From a virus, in IMG/VR virus record IMGVR_UViG_3300022874_000061, positions 1 through 21,135 of that record: 21,135 nt of DNA, one strand, 5' to 3'. Both the position numbers and the translations under genes were made by a program. Positions within the stretch are counted from its first letter, which is position 1. The number at the start of each line of letters is the position of its first letter. The notes beneath the pieces were generated by a model. The model had not been told where the DNA came from. It worked only from the letters and a program-made list of their open reading frames with translations, and searched no databases. Of this stretch, positions 6,308-14,425 are shown piece by piece.

Positions 6308-7731
6308 AAAAAGAATCGTTTGATGATTTAAAAAAGAAAGTAACAAGAGACTCTCAGGAATTTATTCGAGAAAATAGGGGGATGAAAATAGACAAATCCA
6401 GAACTTATATCAGTCCGAGAATAAGTTCTGAGTTTATGGATTGTTCTTTACCGATGACCTTCGACCAATATTCTTATTGCTCGATGGGGTGTACATACTG
6501 TTTTGCATATTATATGAAAAGCCAAAATCCAAGCTTTTCTCATAAGTTACATTCTGTAGACGAGAAGAAGCTTGTTGCTACTATTAAGGGAAAGCCTCCA
6601 ACAAGTAGACTCAAGGCAATGCATAAGAACTTTTTTTCTAAGAGGTTTGTATTTCATTGGGGTGGTCTTGCTTCTCCTTTCTGTAATTTTGAAAAAGTTA
6701 ATGGAGTCGGGTATAAGATTGTTTCTGCTTTGGGAAAAGAAAGCTATCCAACTCTTTTTAGTTTTAAGGGATCGGCTGTTTTCCGTCCGAACTTTGAGAA
6801 GTTATTTACAAAATATGCACATCAAAAGAATTTTGCTTTTCAGGTATCTATTGTTTGTCCTTCAGATGAAATGAGTAAGCAAGTAGAAATAGGAGTCCCT
6901 GTTACGAGCAGAAGGATAAAGGCATTAAAACATTTATCAGATATGGGGTACTATACCGTACTTCGTCTTCGACCTTTTATTATAGGAATTTCTGATATTG
7001 GTCTTGACGATTTACTTCATCAAGCAAAAGAAGCGGGAATAAATGCGATAAGTACAGAGTTCATGGCAATTGACCAAAGGCATAATGAGCATATTGCTAA
7101 GAGGTATAAATGGCTTGGAGAATTAACAGGAACAAAAGATTTGTTAGAATATTTTAAAGCATTAAGTCCAAGTGAACGAGGCGGATACATGCGACTTAAC
7201 AGATTAGTGAAAGAGAAGATTGTAAAAAAGATGTATACGTTTTGTGTAGATAATGATATTTTATTTTCATGTAGTGACCCCGACTATAAAGAGTTAGGGA
7301 TGTCTGGTTGTTGTTGTGGGTTGCCTGATACCTATAAAGAGAATAAGGAAATGGAAAATTGGGGAAAGAGCCAATTGACTTACGCCCTAAAAGAAGCCAG
7401 AAAAAAATTTCATCGTGATGGTAAAATTGTTCATTTTAAATTTAGCAAAGTTTTTGATCCAAAGGAAAGTCCATTTTTAAGCGACTCTACTTTTGGTCAG
7501 GATCATATTGGTGTTACAGGAATGACTGCAAGTCAGAGGCGAGGTATAACGTACTTAGATTTTGCAAGGGAAACGTGGAATAATCTCAGGTCTCCTGGAA
7601 ATCCAAGAAATTATTTTCATGGAAAAATGATGCCTATTAGAATGGACGAAGAAGATAATTATGTTTACGTCTATAATCCAAGTGAGTACGAGGCCAGATG
7701 GGTAAAGGAAGGAATTGATTTAACGAAGTAG
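6304..7731 (+). CDS. Radical SAM enzyme, SplB-like
   Basis: The radical SAM cluster motif is C59-X3-C63-X2-C66 (YCSMGCTYCFAY), which would hold a 4Fe-4S cluster and cleave S-adenosylmethionine. Later elements follow the layout of the SplB / DNA repair photolyase-like family (COG1533): HWGGLASPFCNFEK where that family has a DP(Y/F)...E element, FKGSAVF, a VSIVCPSDE strand, then VEIGVPVTSRRIKALKHLSD and LRLRPFIIG. At 475 residues it is longer than classical spore photoproduct lyase (~340). A C-terminal region with several Cys (SGCCCG near 338-343) may bind metal. It could repair or modify a DNA base or another substrate; the sequence does not say which. It ends in TAG, with a 25-base gap to the next gene. 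Confidence 0.85.
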   Translation: MKKESFDDLKKKVTRDSQEFIRENRGMKIDKSRTYISPRISSEFMDCSLPMTFDQYSYCSMGCTYCFAYYMKSQNPSFSHKLHSVDEKKLVATIKGKPPTSRLKAMHKNFFSKRFVFHWGGLASPFCNFEKVNGVGYKIVSALGKESYPTLFSFKGSAVFRPNFEKLFTKYAHQKNFAFQVSIVCPSDEMSKQVEIGVPVTSRRIKALKHLSDMGYYTVLRLRPFIIGISDIGLDDLLHQAKEAGINAISTEFMAIDQRHNEHIAKRYKWLGELTGTKDLLEYFKALSPSERGGYMRLNRLVKEKIVKKMYTFCVDNDILFSCSDPDYKELGMSGCCCGLPDTYKENKEMENWGKSQLTYALKEARKKFHRDGKIVHFKFSKVFDPKESPFLSDSTFGQDHIGVTGMTASQRRGITYLDFARETWNNLRSPGNPRNYFHGKMMPIRMDEEDNYVYVYNPSEYEARWVKEGIDLTK

Positions 7732-7756
7732 AAGAAGTAGTAGGGGAATTAAAATT

Positions 7757-8593
7757 ATGAAGATAGCCATATATATACCAAGCCATAGAAGACCAGAAAA
7801 ACAAAGAACCTTTAATTTTATACCTAAAAGATTAATAAAAAATACTTTCATTGTGGTTGATAAAAAAGATTTTAAAAGATATAAAGAACTATATGGGTCG
7901 AATGTTATAGAATGTCCTGAGAAGGGGATATGTAAAACAAGACAATGGATTCTTGAGAACAGTAAAAGGAAATATGCATTGATGTTAGATGATGATATGG
8001 ATTTTTCTGTTCGTAATAAAGAATTAAAATTGCATAGGTGTAGTCCTAAAGAATTTGCTGAGATGGTTATGCTCCTTGAAGGCTGGCTCGAAGAGGGATT
8101 GGTACATGTAGGAATAAGTCAAAGATTCGGTAACAATAGAATAGAGGAAGATTATCTGGAAGTTACAAGAATGAATAATGCGTATGCGTATAATTGCGAA
8201 AAGATGATTGAGTTAAAAGAAAAGCATAATGTATCATTTGATTCTCTTGAAAACAAGCATGGTAAGCAGCTTGTTATGGAAGACTTTTTAGTAACGCTAT
8301 CATTGTTTCAACTTGGATTTAAAAATCGTGTTACGTATAAGTATGTATGGAGCCAAAATCAGAGTGGTGCTGATGGAGGTTGCTCTTTATACAGAACATC
8401 TAAAATGCAAAAAGAAAGTGCTATTTTATTAGCACAAAAGTTTCCAAGATACGTAAGGGTAGTTAAAAAAGAAAGTTCAAAAGTATGGAAAGGTTTTGAT
8501 AGCAAAGTAAGAATCGACGTCATTATACAATGGAAGAAAAGTTTTAATGAAAAGGGAAGGGCGAATGGAGGAATTAGATCATGGCTCAAATAG
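7757..8593 (+). CDS. Probable glycosyltransferase, GT-A type, resembling TET-associated GT
   Basis: The protein opens with a Rossmann-like strand and loop KIAIYIPSHRRPEKQRT (2-18), continues with FIVVD (31-35), and has an acidic triad DDD (78-80) in ALMLDDDMDF, placed as the metal/nucleotide-sugar-binding DXD motif of GT-A enzymes. MEDFLVTLSLFQLGF downstream fits the second acidic region. This pattern, IPSxxR...DDD, is what I know from the TET/JBP-associated glycosyltransferases (TAGT; relatives of the base J glycosyltransferase) proposed to glycosylate hydroxymethylated pyrimidines in phage DNA. A glycosyltransferase acting on another acceptor is the main alternative. No TET/JBP or hydroxymethylase gene is in the window. 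The gene overlaps the next by 13 bases. Confidence 0.6.
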   Translation: MKIAIYIPSHRRPEKQRTFNFIPKRLIKNTFIVVDKKDFKRYKELYGSNVIECPEKGICKTRQWILENSKRKYALMLDDDMDFSVRNKELKLHRCSPKEFAEMVMLLEGWLEEGLVHVGISQRFGNNRIEEDYLEVTRMNNAYAYNCEKMIELKEKHNVSFDSLENKHGKQLVMEDFLVTLSLFQLGFKNRVTYKYVWSQNQSGADGGCSLYRTSKMQKESAILLAQKFPRYVRVVKKESSKVWKGFDSKVRIDVIIQWKKSFNEKGRANGGIRSWLK

Positions 8594-9363
8594 AATATAG
8601 ACTCTTTTTCCAAAGAAGGTCTGGTGGCCATGCGATTGTTGAATGGGTCGCATCTCATTTTGAAGAATCGGGCGTATTAATTAATTCTCTTCGGCCGAAT
8701 GTAAAGTGGAGTCGTCCAACCAAGTATTGGAATATAAAATATCCGTTCCATAATGCGAATAACGAAATCCAATTGAGAGAATATGAAAGGGGAAGATTGA
8801 AAATATCTCATTCGTTTGTTATTACTACATACGAAGACCCGTTAAGATATTCAGATGGCCTGTATAGGCATAAAAAATATGGGATAATAAATAGTCACAT
8901 TAAATATATTATTGTCGTTCGAGACGTATATAACTATGTCGCAAGCCGATTAAAATTTGATAGCAGACATAAAAAATTCACTCCTCCTGGATGGTATTCC
9001 GAATGCATTGCTCATTGGAAAAAACTTCTTCTTAATAAAAACTTTAATTTTTGTATTAGATTAAACTATAATGACTGGTTGACTAAAAAGAAATATCGTA
9101 TTAAAATTGCGAAGAGATTGGGGCTTCCGAATAATGATGGCCATATGGTAGATAAAATCCATAGTTATGGTGGGGGGTCTTCGTTTACCGGCATTAAAAA
9201 AACTGCAGCTCCTGAAGATCTTGTTAATAGGTATAAAGTCTACATAGAGGAGTTTGGAATTATATCTGAATTAAAAAAAGTTTTGAATGATAATGAGTTA
9301 CGCGAAATTAATCTTTCCGAATTTGGATGGGCGCTGGATAGAGAAGGGAAAATTATAAAATGA
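8581..9363 (+). CDS. Sulfotransferase-like protein
   Basis: Two hallmarks of PAPS-dependent sulfotransferases are visible. An N-terminal 5'-phosphosulfate loop-like segment, RRSGGHAIVEWV (12-23), follows the first strand. A 3'-phosphate-binding segment, YIIVVRDVYNYVASRLK (109-125), has the expected Arg (114) and Ser (122). The remaining ~100 residues include LNYNDWL and a glycine/serine loop GGGSSFTG (~197-204). At 260 residues it is in the usual size range. ATG 8581 has GGAGG upstream and overlaps the glycosyltransferase end; the stop overlaps the next start as ATGA. APS kinase, which makes the PAPS cofactor, is two genes downstream in the same operon, which strongly supports the assignment. 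The acceptor is unknown. Confidence 0.7.
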   Translation: MAQIEYRLFFQRRSGGHAIVEWVASHFEESGVLINSLRPNVKWSRPTKYWNIKYPFHNANNEIQLREYERGRLKISHSFVITTYEDPLRYSDGLYRHKKYGIINSHIKYIIVVRDVYNYVASRLKFDSRHKKFTPPGWYSECIAHWKKLLLNKNFNFCIRLNYNDWLTKKKYRIKIAKRLGLPNNDGHMVDKIHSYGGGSSFTGIKKTAAPEDLVNRYKVYIEEFGIISELKKVLNDNELREINLSEFGWALDREGKIIK

Positions 9364-10328
9364 AAGAAAAACAAGAACCACCATTTGCAATACAAGTTGA
9401 GCTTACAGAAGGCTGTAATTTATTTTGTAAATTTTGTGGTATACGTGGCATAAGAAAAAAACCAAACGAATGTAAATTTATGTCGTTAGAATGTAGTAAA
9501 AATATCGCAAAGCAAATTGGTGCAACAAAATGGGGGTCACGTATTGAGTTTGCTATGCATGGCGAGCCTACCTTAAATCCAAGACATTTAGAAATTATAA
9601 AAATATTTAGAAGTTATCTTCCACAAAACCAATTAACGATGTTGACGAACGGGATTGGACTTCTTCCTTCGCCAAAAGAAAAAGTAAAAAGATTATTTTC
9701 TAATGGAATAAATATTCTTGGTATAGATGATTATAGTCATAATCCATTCTCAAAGAAAATCAAATCAAAAGTAAAAGGCGAAGAATATCCTGGAGGTGAA
9801 AGCCCACATAAAAAGTTTCGAATCGATACCAAAAAAGTTATCTATATAAAAGATATACAAGATGCTAAAACTGGGGGGCATAGCGTTTTGAATAATCATT
9901 GTGGGTGTGCCGCTCCTTCATTATTTTCTCCAATGAAGAAGAGATGCGCAAAGCCGTTTAGGGAATTGAGTATTAGATGGGATGGTAAGATTGCTATTTG
10001 TTGTAATGATTGGAGGGGGCATTACTATTGTGGAGAAGTAAAAAAGGAAGGGAACTTAGACGATATTTGGAACGGCAAGGAATTCGATATCGCAAGAAAA
10101 TTATTATACGATAGAAACAGGAATTTCATACCATGCAAATGGTGTGATGCAATATCTTACAGGGTTGGATTCTTACCGGACAAAATGGGTAAAGCAACAT
10201 TGCCAATACCTACAAAAGAAGAAGTAGACTGGGCACGAGAAGAAAATACAGTTGACAAAACAATGTCAGAAATAATTGCAAGGCCATGGGAAAAAAATAA
10301 AAGAGTTGGGATTAGGGAATTGATATGA
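9360..10328 (+). CDS. Radical SAM protein with SPASM-like C-terminus
   Basis: The N-terminal motif C19-X3-C23-X2-C26 (TEGCNLFCKFC) is a canonical radical SAM cluster site, followed by HGEPTLNP (68-74), which corresponds to the usual GGEP motif, and MLTNGIG. The C-terminal half carries many more cysteines (181, 183, 196, 214, 215, 224, 259, 262) around a DGKIAICCNDW element and a DDIWNGKEF element, which match SPASM-type auxiliary cluster domains found in peptide, sugar or alcohol-modifying radical SAM enzymes. Its substrate is unknown. It is joined by 4-base overlaps to the sulfotransferase-like gene before and to APS kinase after, so the three proteins are probably made together. Confidence 0.85.
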   Translation: MKEKQEPPFAIQVELTEGCNLFCKFCGIRGIRKKPNECKFMSLECSKNIAKQIGATKWGSRIEFAMHGEPTLNPRHLEIIKIFRSYLPQNQLTMLTNGIGLLPSPKEKVKRLFSNGINILGIDDYSHNPFSKKIKSKVKGEEYPGGESPHKKFRIDTKKVIYIKDIQDAKTGGHSVLNNHCGCAAPSLFSPMKKRCAKPFRELSIRWDGKIAICCNDWRGHYYCGEVKKEGNLDDIWNGKEFDIARKLLYDRNRNFIPCKWCDAISYRVGFLPDKMGKATLPIPTKEEVDWAREENTVDKTMSEIIARPWEKNKRVGIRELI

Positions 10329-10930
10329 ATAATATTTTTCCTTCTCCATCATCTGTTTCTACTGTTGATCGGTATCTATTAAATGGTCATAGCGGAGGTC
10401 TGCTCTGGTTCACGGGTCTATCTGGAAGTGGAAAGTCCACCCTTGCTCATGCTGTTGAAGAAAAGTTGTATTCCCTTTGCGTGTGCAGTTATGTTCTTGA
10501 TGGAGATAATATTAGAACGGGATTAAATAAGGATTTAACTTTAAGCTCTGAAGACAGAAAAGAGAATGTTCGCCGTATTGCCGAGGTGTCCAAAATTATG
10601 GTGGATGCGGGATTGCTCGTTTTTGCCGCTTTTATTACTCCATATAAGCAAAGCAGAGAATACGTACGCAGGTTAATGACTGGTTGGCCTTGTTATGAAG
10701 TATATATTAAATGTAGTATTGAAGAATGTGCAAAGCGTGATCCAAAAGGTCTTTATGAAAAGGGTCGCATGGGTGAAATAATAAATATGACGGGAATTTC
10801 TGCGCCTTATGAAATTCCTGAACATTCTGATTTTATTATCGCTACAGATAAACTTAATTTGCAGCAATGTGTGGATGAGGTAATTGAATTTTTGCTAAAA
10901 CAAGGGTTGATTGATGTAGGCTCATGTTGA
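10325..10930 (+). CDS. cysC: Adenylylsulfate (APS) kinase
   Basis: It phosphorylates adenosine 5'-phosphosulfate with ATP to give PAPS, the activated sulfate donor. The match to bacterial CysC runs along the whole 201 residues: LLWFTGLSGSGKSTLA with Walker A at 31-38, DGDNIRTGL (59-67), EDRKENVRRIAEV, AFITPYK, RDPKGLYEK (138-146) and MTGISAPYE (155-163). The residue matching the E. coli phosphoserine S109 (ISPHR) is T105 here (ITPYK). No ATP sulfurylase (CysD/CysN or Sat) is in the window, so APS would come from the host. PAPS could feed sulfate assimilation, but a sulfotransferase-like gene in the same operon suggests use in a transfer reaction. The stop lies inside a 22-base tandem repeat. 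Confidence 0.95.
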   Translation: MNNIFPSPSSVSTVDRYLLNGHSGGLLWFTGLSGSGKSTLAHAVEEKLYSLCVCSYVLDGDNIRTGLNKDLTLSSEDRKENVRRIAEVSKIMVDAGLLVFAAFITPYKQSREYVRRLMTGWPCYEVYIKCSIEECAKRDPKGLYEKGRMGEIINMTGISAPYEIPEHSDFIIATDKLNLQQCVDEVIEFLLKQGLIDVGSC

Positions 10931-10952
10931 GATTGATGTAGGCTCATGTTGA
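10909..10952 (+). repeat. 22-base tandem duplication across the cysC stop codon
   Basis: The unit GATTGATGTAGGCTCATGTTGA occupies 10909-10930 and 10931-10952, perfectly repeated, and the first 8 bases occur a third time at 10953. The first copy encodes the C-terminus and TGA of APS kinase; the second is non-coding. A recent slippage duplication is the simplest explanation. Confidence 0.9.
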
Positions 10953-10994
10953 GATTGATGGATTTGATGGATTAAGAAATAAAAGAAGGAAAAA

Positions 10995-13900
10995 ATGGAA
11001 AATAAAAACTTCACCCATCTTCATTTGCATAGTGAATATAGCGTTCTTGACGGAGTAGGAACGGTAGATGCCTATGCAAAAAAGGCTTCTGAAATGGGGT
11101 TCAAATATCTTGCTCTTACAGACCATGGGTCTATAAATGGGTTAATTGAATTTCAGAAAGCTTGCGATAAATATAATATTTCTCCAATACTTGGTTGTGA
11201 AGCCTATATCGTTCCAGATGCAAAAGTAAAAAATGATAAGAGGCGAGGGCATATTTTACTTTTGGTTAAGAATCAAGAAGGCTTTAATAATTTATGTAGA
11301 TTACTTACATATGCTAATTTAGAAGGGCTTTATTATAGGCCAAGAATAGATTATAAAATGCTTCTAAAACATTGCGAAGGGTTGGTTGTTTCTACTGCTT
11401 GTTGTAGTTCGTTTTTAATAAAGTGCAAAGAAGGAGAAAAGTTTTTTTATGATTTGTTAGATAAGATTGGAGAGGATTTATATTGTGAAGTAATGCCTCA
11501 TCAATTAGATGGGCAAATAAAAGCAAACAAATTAAATATTCGTCTTGCGAAAAAATCAGGCTGTAAAATTATAGCGACAAACGATAGCCATTATATACAA
11601 AGAAGTGATTGGAAAGCACAGGAAGTACTTCTTGCTATTCAAACAAAAAAATTGTGGAGTGATCCCAATAGATGGAAATTCGATATTAGAGGATTGCATC
11701 TACGATCTGTGTCAGAAATGATAAGGGCATTAAGAAAAGTAAATGCTTACAAAAAAGAATATCTTTTAAATACTATTGAGATAGCAGAGAAGTGCAGTTC
11801 TTTTAGAATTCCAAAACAAGAAATTCATTTACCAAGAGTCAAAGGGGTATTAAGAGAAAAGAAATTCTTTTGGGAACTATGTCTTGAAGGGTATAAAAAT
11901 AAGTTTAAGAAAGAAATAAGCGGAGGATATCTTTCTCGTCTAAAGGAAGAGTACAATCTTATCGTTAAGAAGAAATTCGCTCGTTATTTTCTTATTGTGT
12001 GGGAATTGGTTAAATGGTGTAAATCAAATGATATTTTAGTTGGTCCAGGAAGAGGATCAGCGGCAGGAAGCCTTATTGCATTTTTACTTGGAATTACTGC
12101 TATTGATCCGATTAAACATGGATTACTTTTTAGTAGATTTATTAACGAGGACAGAATTGACTATCCAGATATAGATGTAGATTTTGAGCATATTAAGGGG
12201 CATCTTGTAAAACAGCATCTTGAAACGATGTATGGAGATAGCCATATTGCTAACGTAAGTTCTTTTAATAGAATGAAGGCAAAGGCTGTTATAAAAGATG
12301 TAAGTAAAGTTTTTAGCGTACCTTTTGATGAAGTCAATAGTTTTACAGATTTAATTGAAGACAATGATGAACATACCGGAATACAAGAGTCTATCGATAA
12401 TTATCAAGAAGGGGCAGAATTTAATGATAGACACCCTGAAGTTATTAGAATCGCTAAAGTTTTAGAAGGGCAAATAAAAAATTATTCTCAACACGCTGCG
12501 GCTTTGATTGTTTCTAATGAACCATTAGATCAGAGCGGAAGATGTAATTTGCTTAGGAGAAAAGACGTACTTCTTGTAAATTGGGAAAAGAATAATGCAG
12601 AATTTGTTGGCCTTATGAAATTAGATGCTTTGAGATTAAAGCTTCTTTCTATTTTTGGGGAAACATTAAAAAATATCAAAAATAATTCTAATCAAGATAT
12701 TGACTTTGACAAAATAAATATAGATGATAAGGCTGTTTATCAAGAAATTGATAATGGAAATACTGTTGGGCTGTTTCAGTTAAATACAAGGGCAACAACA
12801 AGTTTGATTGGTGAAGTTGGGGTTAAGAAATTTAATGATTTAAGAGATATTGTCGCTCTTGTTCGACCAGGAATTATGCAATCGGGAATGACTGCCGAAT
12901 ACATAAGAAGAAAACGAGGTGGTTCTTGGGAAACGAAACATAAAATATATGAATCTATTACTGCTGATACTCATGGGGTAGTTGTATTCCAAGAACAGGT
13001 GATGAAAGTTATTAGTGAAGTTGCTGGTTTGTCTTATTCTACTGCTGATAAAATTAGAAAGATAATTGGCAAGAAGAGAAGTAAAAAAGAATTCATGCCA
13101 TATAAGAAAAAATTTATTCGTGGATGTTTAAAACAAAAAACCCTTTCGAGAAAAGAAGCAGAAGAATTTTGGACTGGATTAGAAGAGCATTGTAGATATA
13201 GTTTTAATGCCAGCCATTCTGTTGCTTATGCTTTATTAGGATACCAGTCAGCGTGGTTAAAAAAATATTTTCCTACTGAATTTATTTGTGCGGCATTAAC
13301 TTTTGGTGCAAAGGATAAGAAATCGGTATTAATTGAAGAAGCGTATCGTTTAGGACTGACTGCTGTATTACCAAAGGTAGGCATAAGCGAGGCTACAAGG
13401 TGGGTCGCAAAAGAAGGTAAGTTATATATACCCTTCGTAGAAGTACGGGGTATAGGGGCTGTCAAGGCTGTTGAAATAGCTAATGCGGGAATAACTACTA
13501 ATGATATTAAGAAGTTTTTTACCAAGAAGAAATCAAATGTAGTTGTAAAGCAAAAAGGAGTGTTAGGAAAAATCCTTAATAAGATTGGTTCTTATAATCA
13601 ATATGATAGTGTTCAGGTAGATGAAGAAGTAGAATCGTTTTTTGATTTTCGTATTGTTGTAAATTCTCAAGCCAGTTACAAAAAACTCTTTACTCTTTTT
13701 AATGGTAAGATTCGACTTGATGTAATTGATAAATTGTTAGCGGGTGACATAAAAGAAGTTAGAAAAGCACCGAAGTCGGCTTTAAGAGAAGTAGAGTTTT
13801 CGGGGCATGATAAGCTTATGGCCTGTTCTCGTTGTGATCTTAGGAAGGAGTGTAAAAGCCCAGTTACTCCAACCCCAGGAAAGTATAATATTGTGATTAT

Positions 13901-14354
13901 TGGTGAAGCTCCTGGAAAAGAAGAGGATAAACAAGGAATTGGTTTTGTTGGGCAGACAGGAAAATTATTATGGAAGAGTATAAATAGAAGAGGATATGAT
14001 AAAAGCTTATTTCATATTACAAATATTTGTAAGTGTTTTCCTTCTAAAACCAGAAAACCAATTACTTCACAAATAAAAAAATGCAGTACTTTTTTAAAAC
14101 GAGAGCTTGTAGAAGTACGGCCAGTGGTTATCTTAGCGTTTGGTAATACTTCTCTACAATTTTTTACTCAACAGAAAACAGGAATTATGAATTTAAGTGG
14201 AAAAGTTATATGGAACGAGGAGTATGGTGCGTGGGTCGTTTGGTGTTTACACCCGTCGGCAGTTCTTTACAATTCAGAGAATAAAAAGTACTTCAAAAAA
14301 GGACTAAATTCTTTTTTCAGATTGTTGAAGATTTTTGTACCAAGGAAAAGCTAA
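10995..14354 (+). CDS. dnaE: DNA polymerase III alpha (DnaE) fused to family-4-type uracil-DNA glycosylase
   Basis: A family C replicative polymerase with a second enzyme at its C-terminus. The PHP domain is intact at the N-terminus (HLHLHSEYS 8-16, DHGS 43-46, TNDSHY). The palm has GPGRGSAAGS, the catalytic PDIDVDF with D394 and D396, and a third Asp at 544 (KLDAL); FQEQVMKV and FNASHSVAYALLGYQSAWL mark the fingers, and VRGIGAVKAVEI a helix-hairpin-helix. The usual C-terminal OB/tau-binding part is not evident. From ~930 on the protein is a UDG: C944 and C947, GEAPG (970-974), GFVGQTGKLL, TNICKCFP with C1014, C1030, and LHPSA with H1086. CX2C...CX15C is the 4Fe-4S pattern of family 4 UDGs. 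The start has AGAAGG upstream. Confidence 0.93.
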   Translation: MENKNFTHLHLHSEYSVLDGVGTVDAYAKKASEMGFKYLALTDHGSINGLIEFQKACDKYNISPILGCEAYIVPDAKVKNDKRRGHILLLVKNQEGFNNLCRLLTYANLEGLYYRPRIDYKMLLKHCEGLVVSTACCSSFLIKCKEGEKFFYDLLDKIGEDLYCEVMPHQLDGQIKANKLNIRLAKKSGCKIIATNDSHYIQRSDWKAQEVLLAIQTKKLWSDPNRWKFDIRGLHLRSVSEMIRALRKVNAYKKEYLLNTIEIAEKCSSFRIPKQEIHLPRVKGVLREKKFFWELCLEGYKNKFKKEISGGYLSRLKEEYNLIVKKKFARYFLIVWELVKWCKSNDILVGPGRGSAAGSLIAFLLGITAIDPIKHGLLFSRFINEDRIDYPDIDVDFEHIKGHLVKQHLETMYGDSHIANVSSFNRMKAKAVIKDVSKVFSVPFDEVNSFTDLIEDNDEHTGIQESIDNYQEGAEFNDRHPEVIRIAKVLEGQIKNYSQHAAALIVSNEPLDQSGRCNLLRRKDVLLVNWEKNNAEFVGLMKLDALRLKLLSIFGETLKNIKNNSNQDIDFDKINIDDKAVYQEIDNGNTVGLFQLNTRATTSLIGEVGVKKFNDLRDIVALVRPGIMQSGMTAEYIRRKRGGSWETKHKIYESITADTHGVVVFQEQVMKVISEVAGLSYSTADKIRKIIGKKRSKKEFMPYKKKFIRGCLKQKTLSRKEAEEFWTGLEEHCRYSFNASHSVAYALLGYQSAWLKKYFPTEFICAALTFGAKDKKSVLIEEAYRLGLTAVLPKVGISEATRWVAKEGKLYIPFVEVRGIGAVKAVEIANAGITTNDIKKFFTKKKSNVVVKQKGVLGKILNKIGSYNQYDSVQVDEEVESFFDFRIVVNSQASYKKLFTLFNGKIRLDVIDKLLAGDIKEVRKAPKSALREVEFSGHDKLMACSRCDLRKECKSPVTPTPGKYNIVIIGEAPGKEEDKQGIGFVGQTGKLLWKSINRRGYDKSLFHITNICKCFPSKTRKPITSQIKKCSTFLKRELVEVRPVVILAFGNTSLQFFTQQKTGIMNLSGKVIWNEEYGAWVVWCLHPSAVLYNSENKKYFKKGLNSFFRLLKIFVPRKS

Positions 14355-14356
14355 AG

Positions 14357-14373
14357 CGTGATATAATATAAAT
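14357..14373 (+). promoter_or_regulatory. Extended -10 promoter P3
   Basis: CGTGATATAATATAAAT (17 bases, from C14357) differs from P1 and P2 in one base. It has TG at 14359-14360 and TATAAT at 14362-14367, and no recognisable -35 box. Like P1 it lies within a few bases of the preceding stop codon (14354). It would start the SSB-RecA-nuclease transcript, leaving a ~45-base leader before ATG 14426. Confidence 0.65.
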
Positions 14374-14425
14374 ATACGGGCTTATTTGAAGTTAACTCTA
14401 CAAGGAGTAGAACAGGAGTAGAACA

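Noticed and set aside
7729-8593. TAG recoding as seen in some phages
   Set aside because: TAG is used as a genuine stop for the radical SAM gene and the glycosyltransferase gene, with the next starts at or near those stops.
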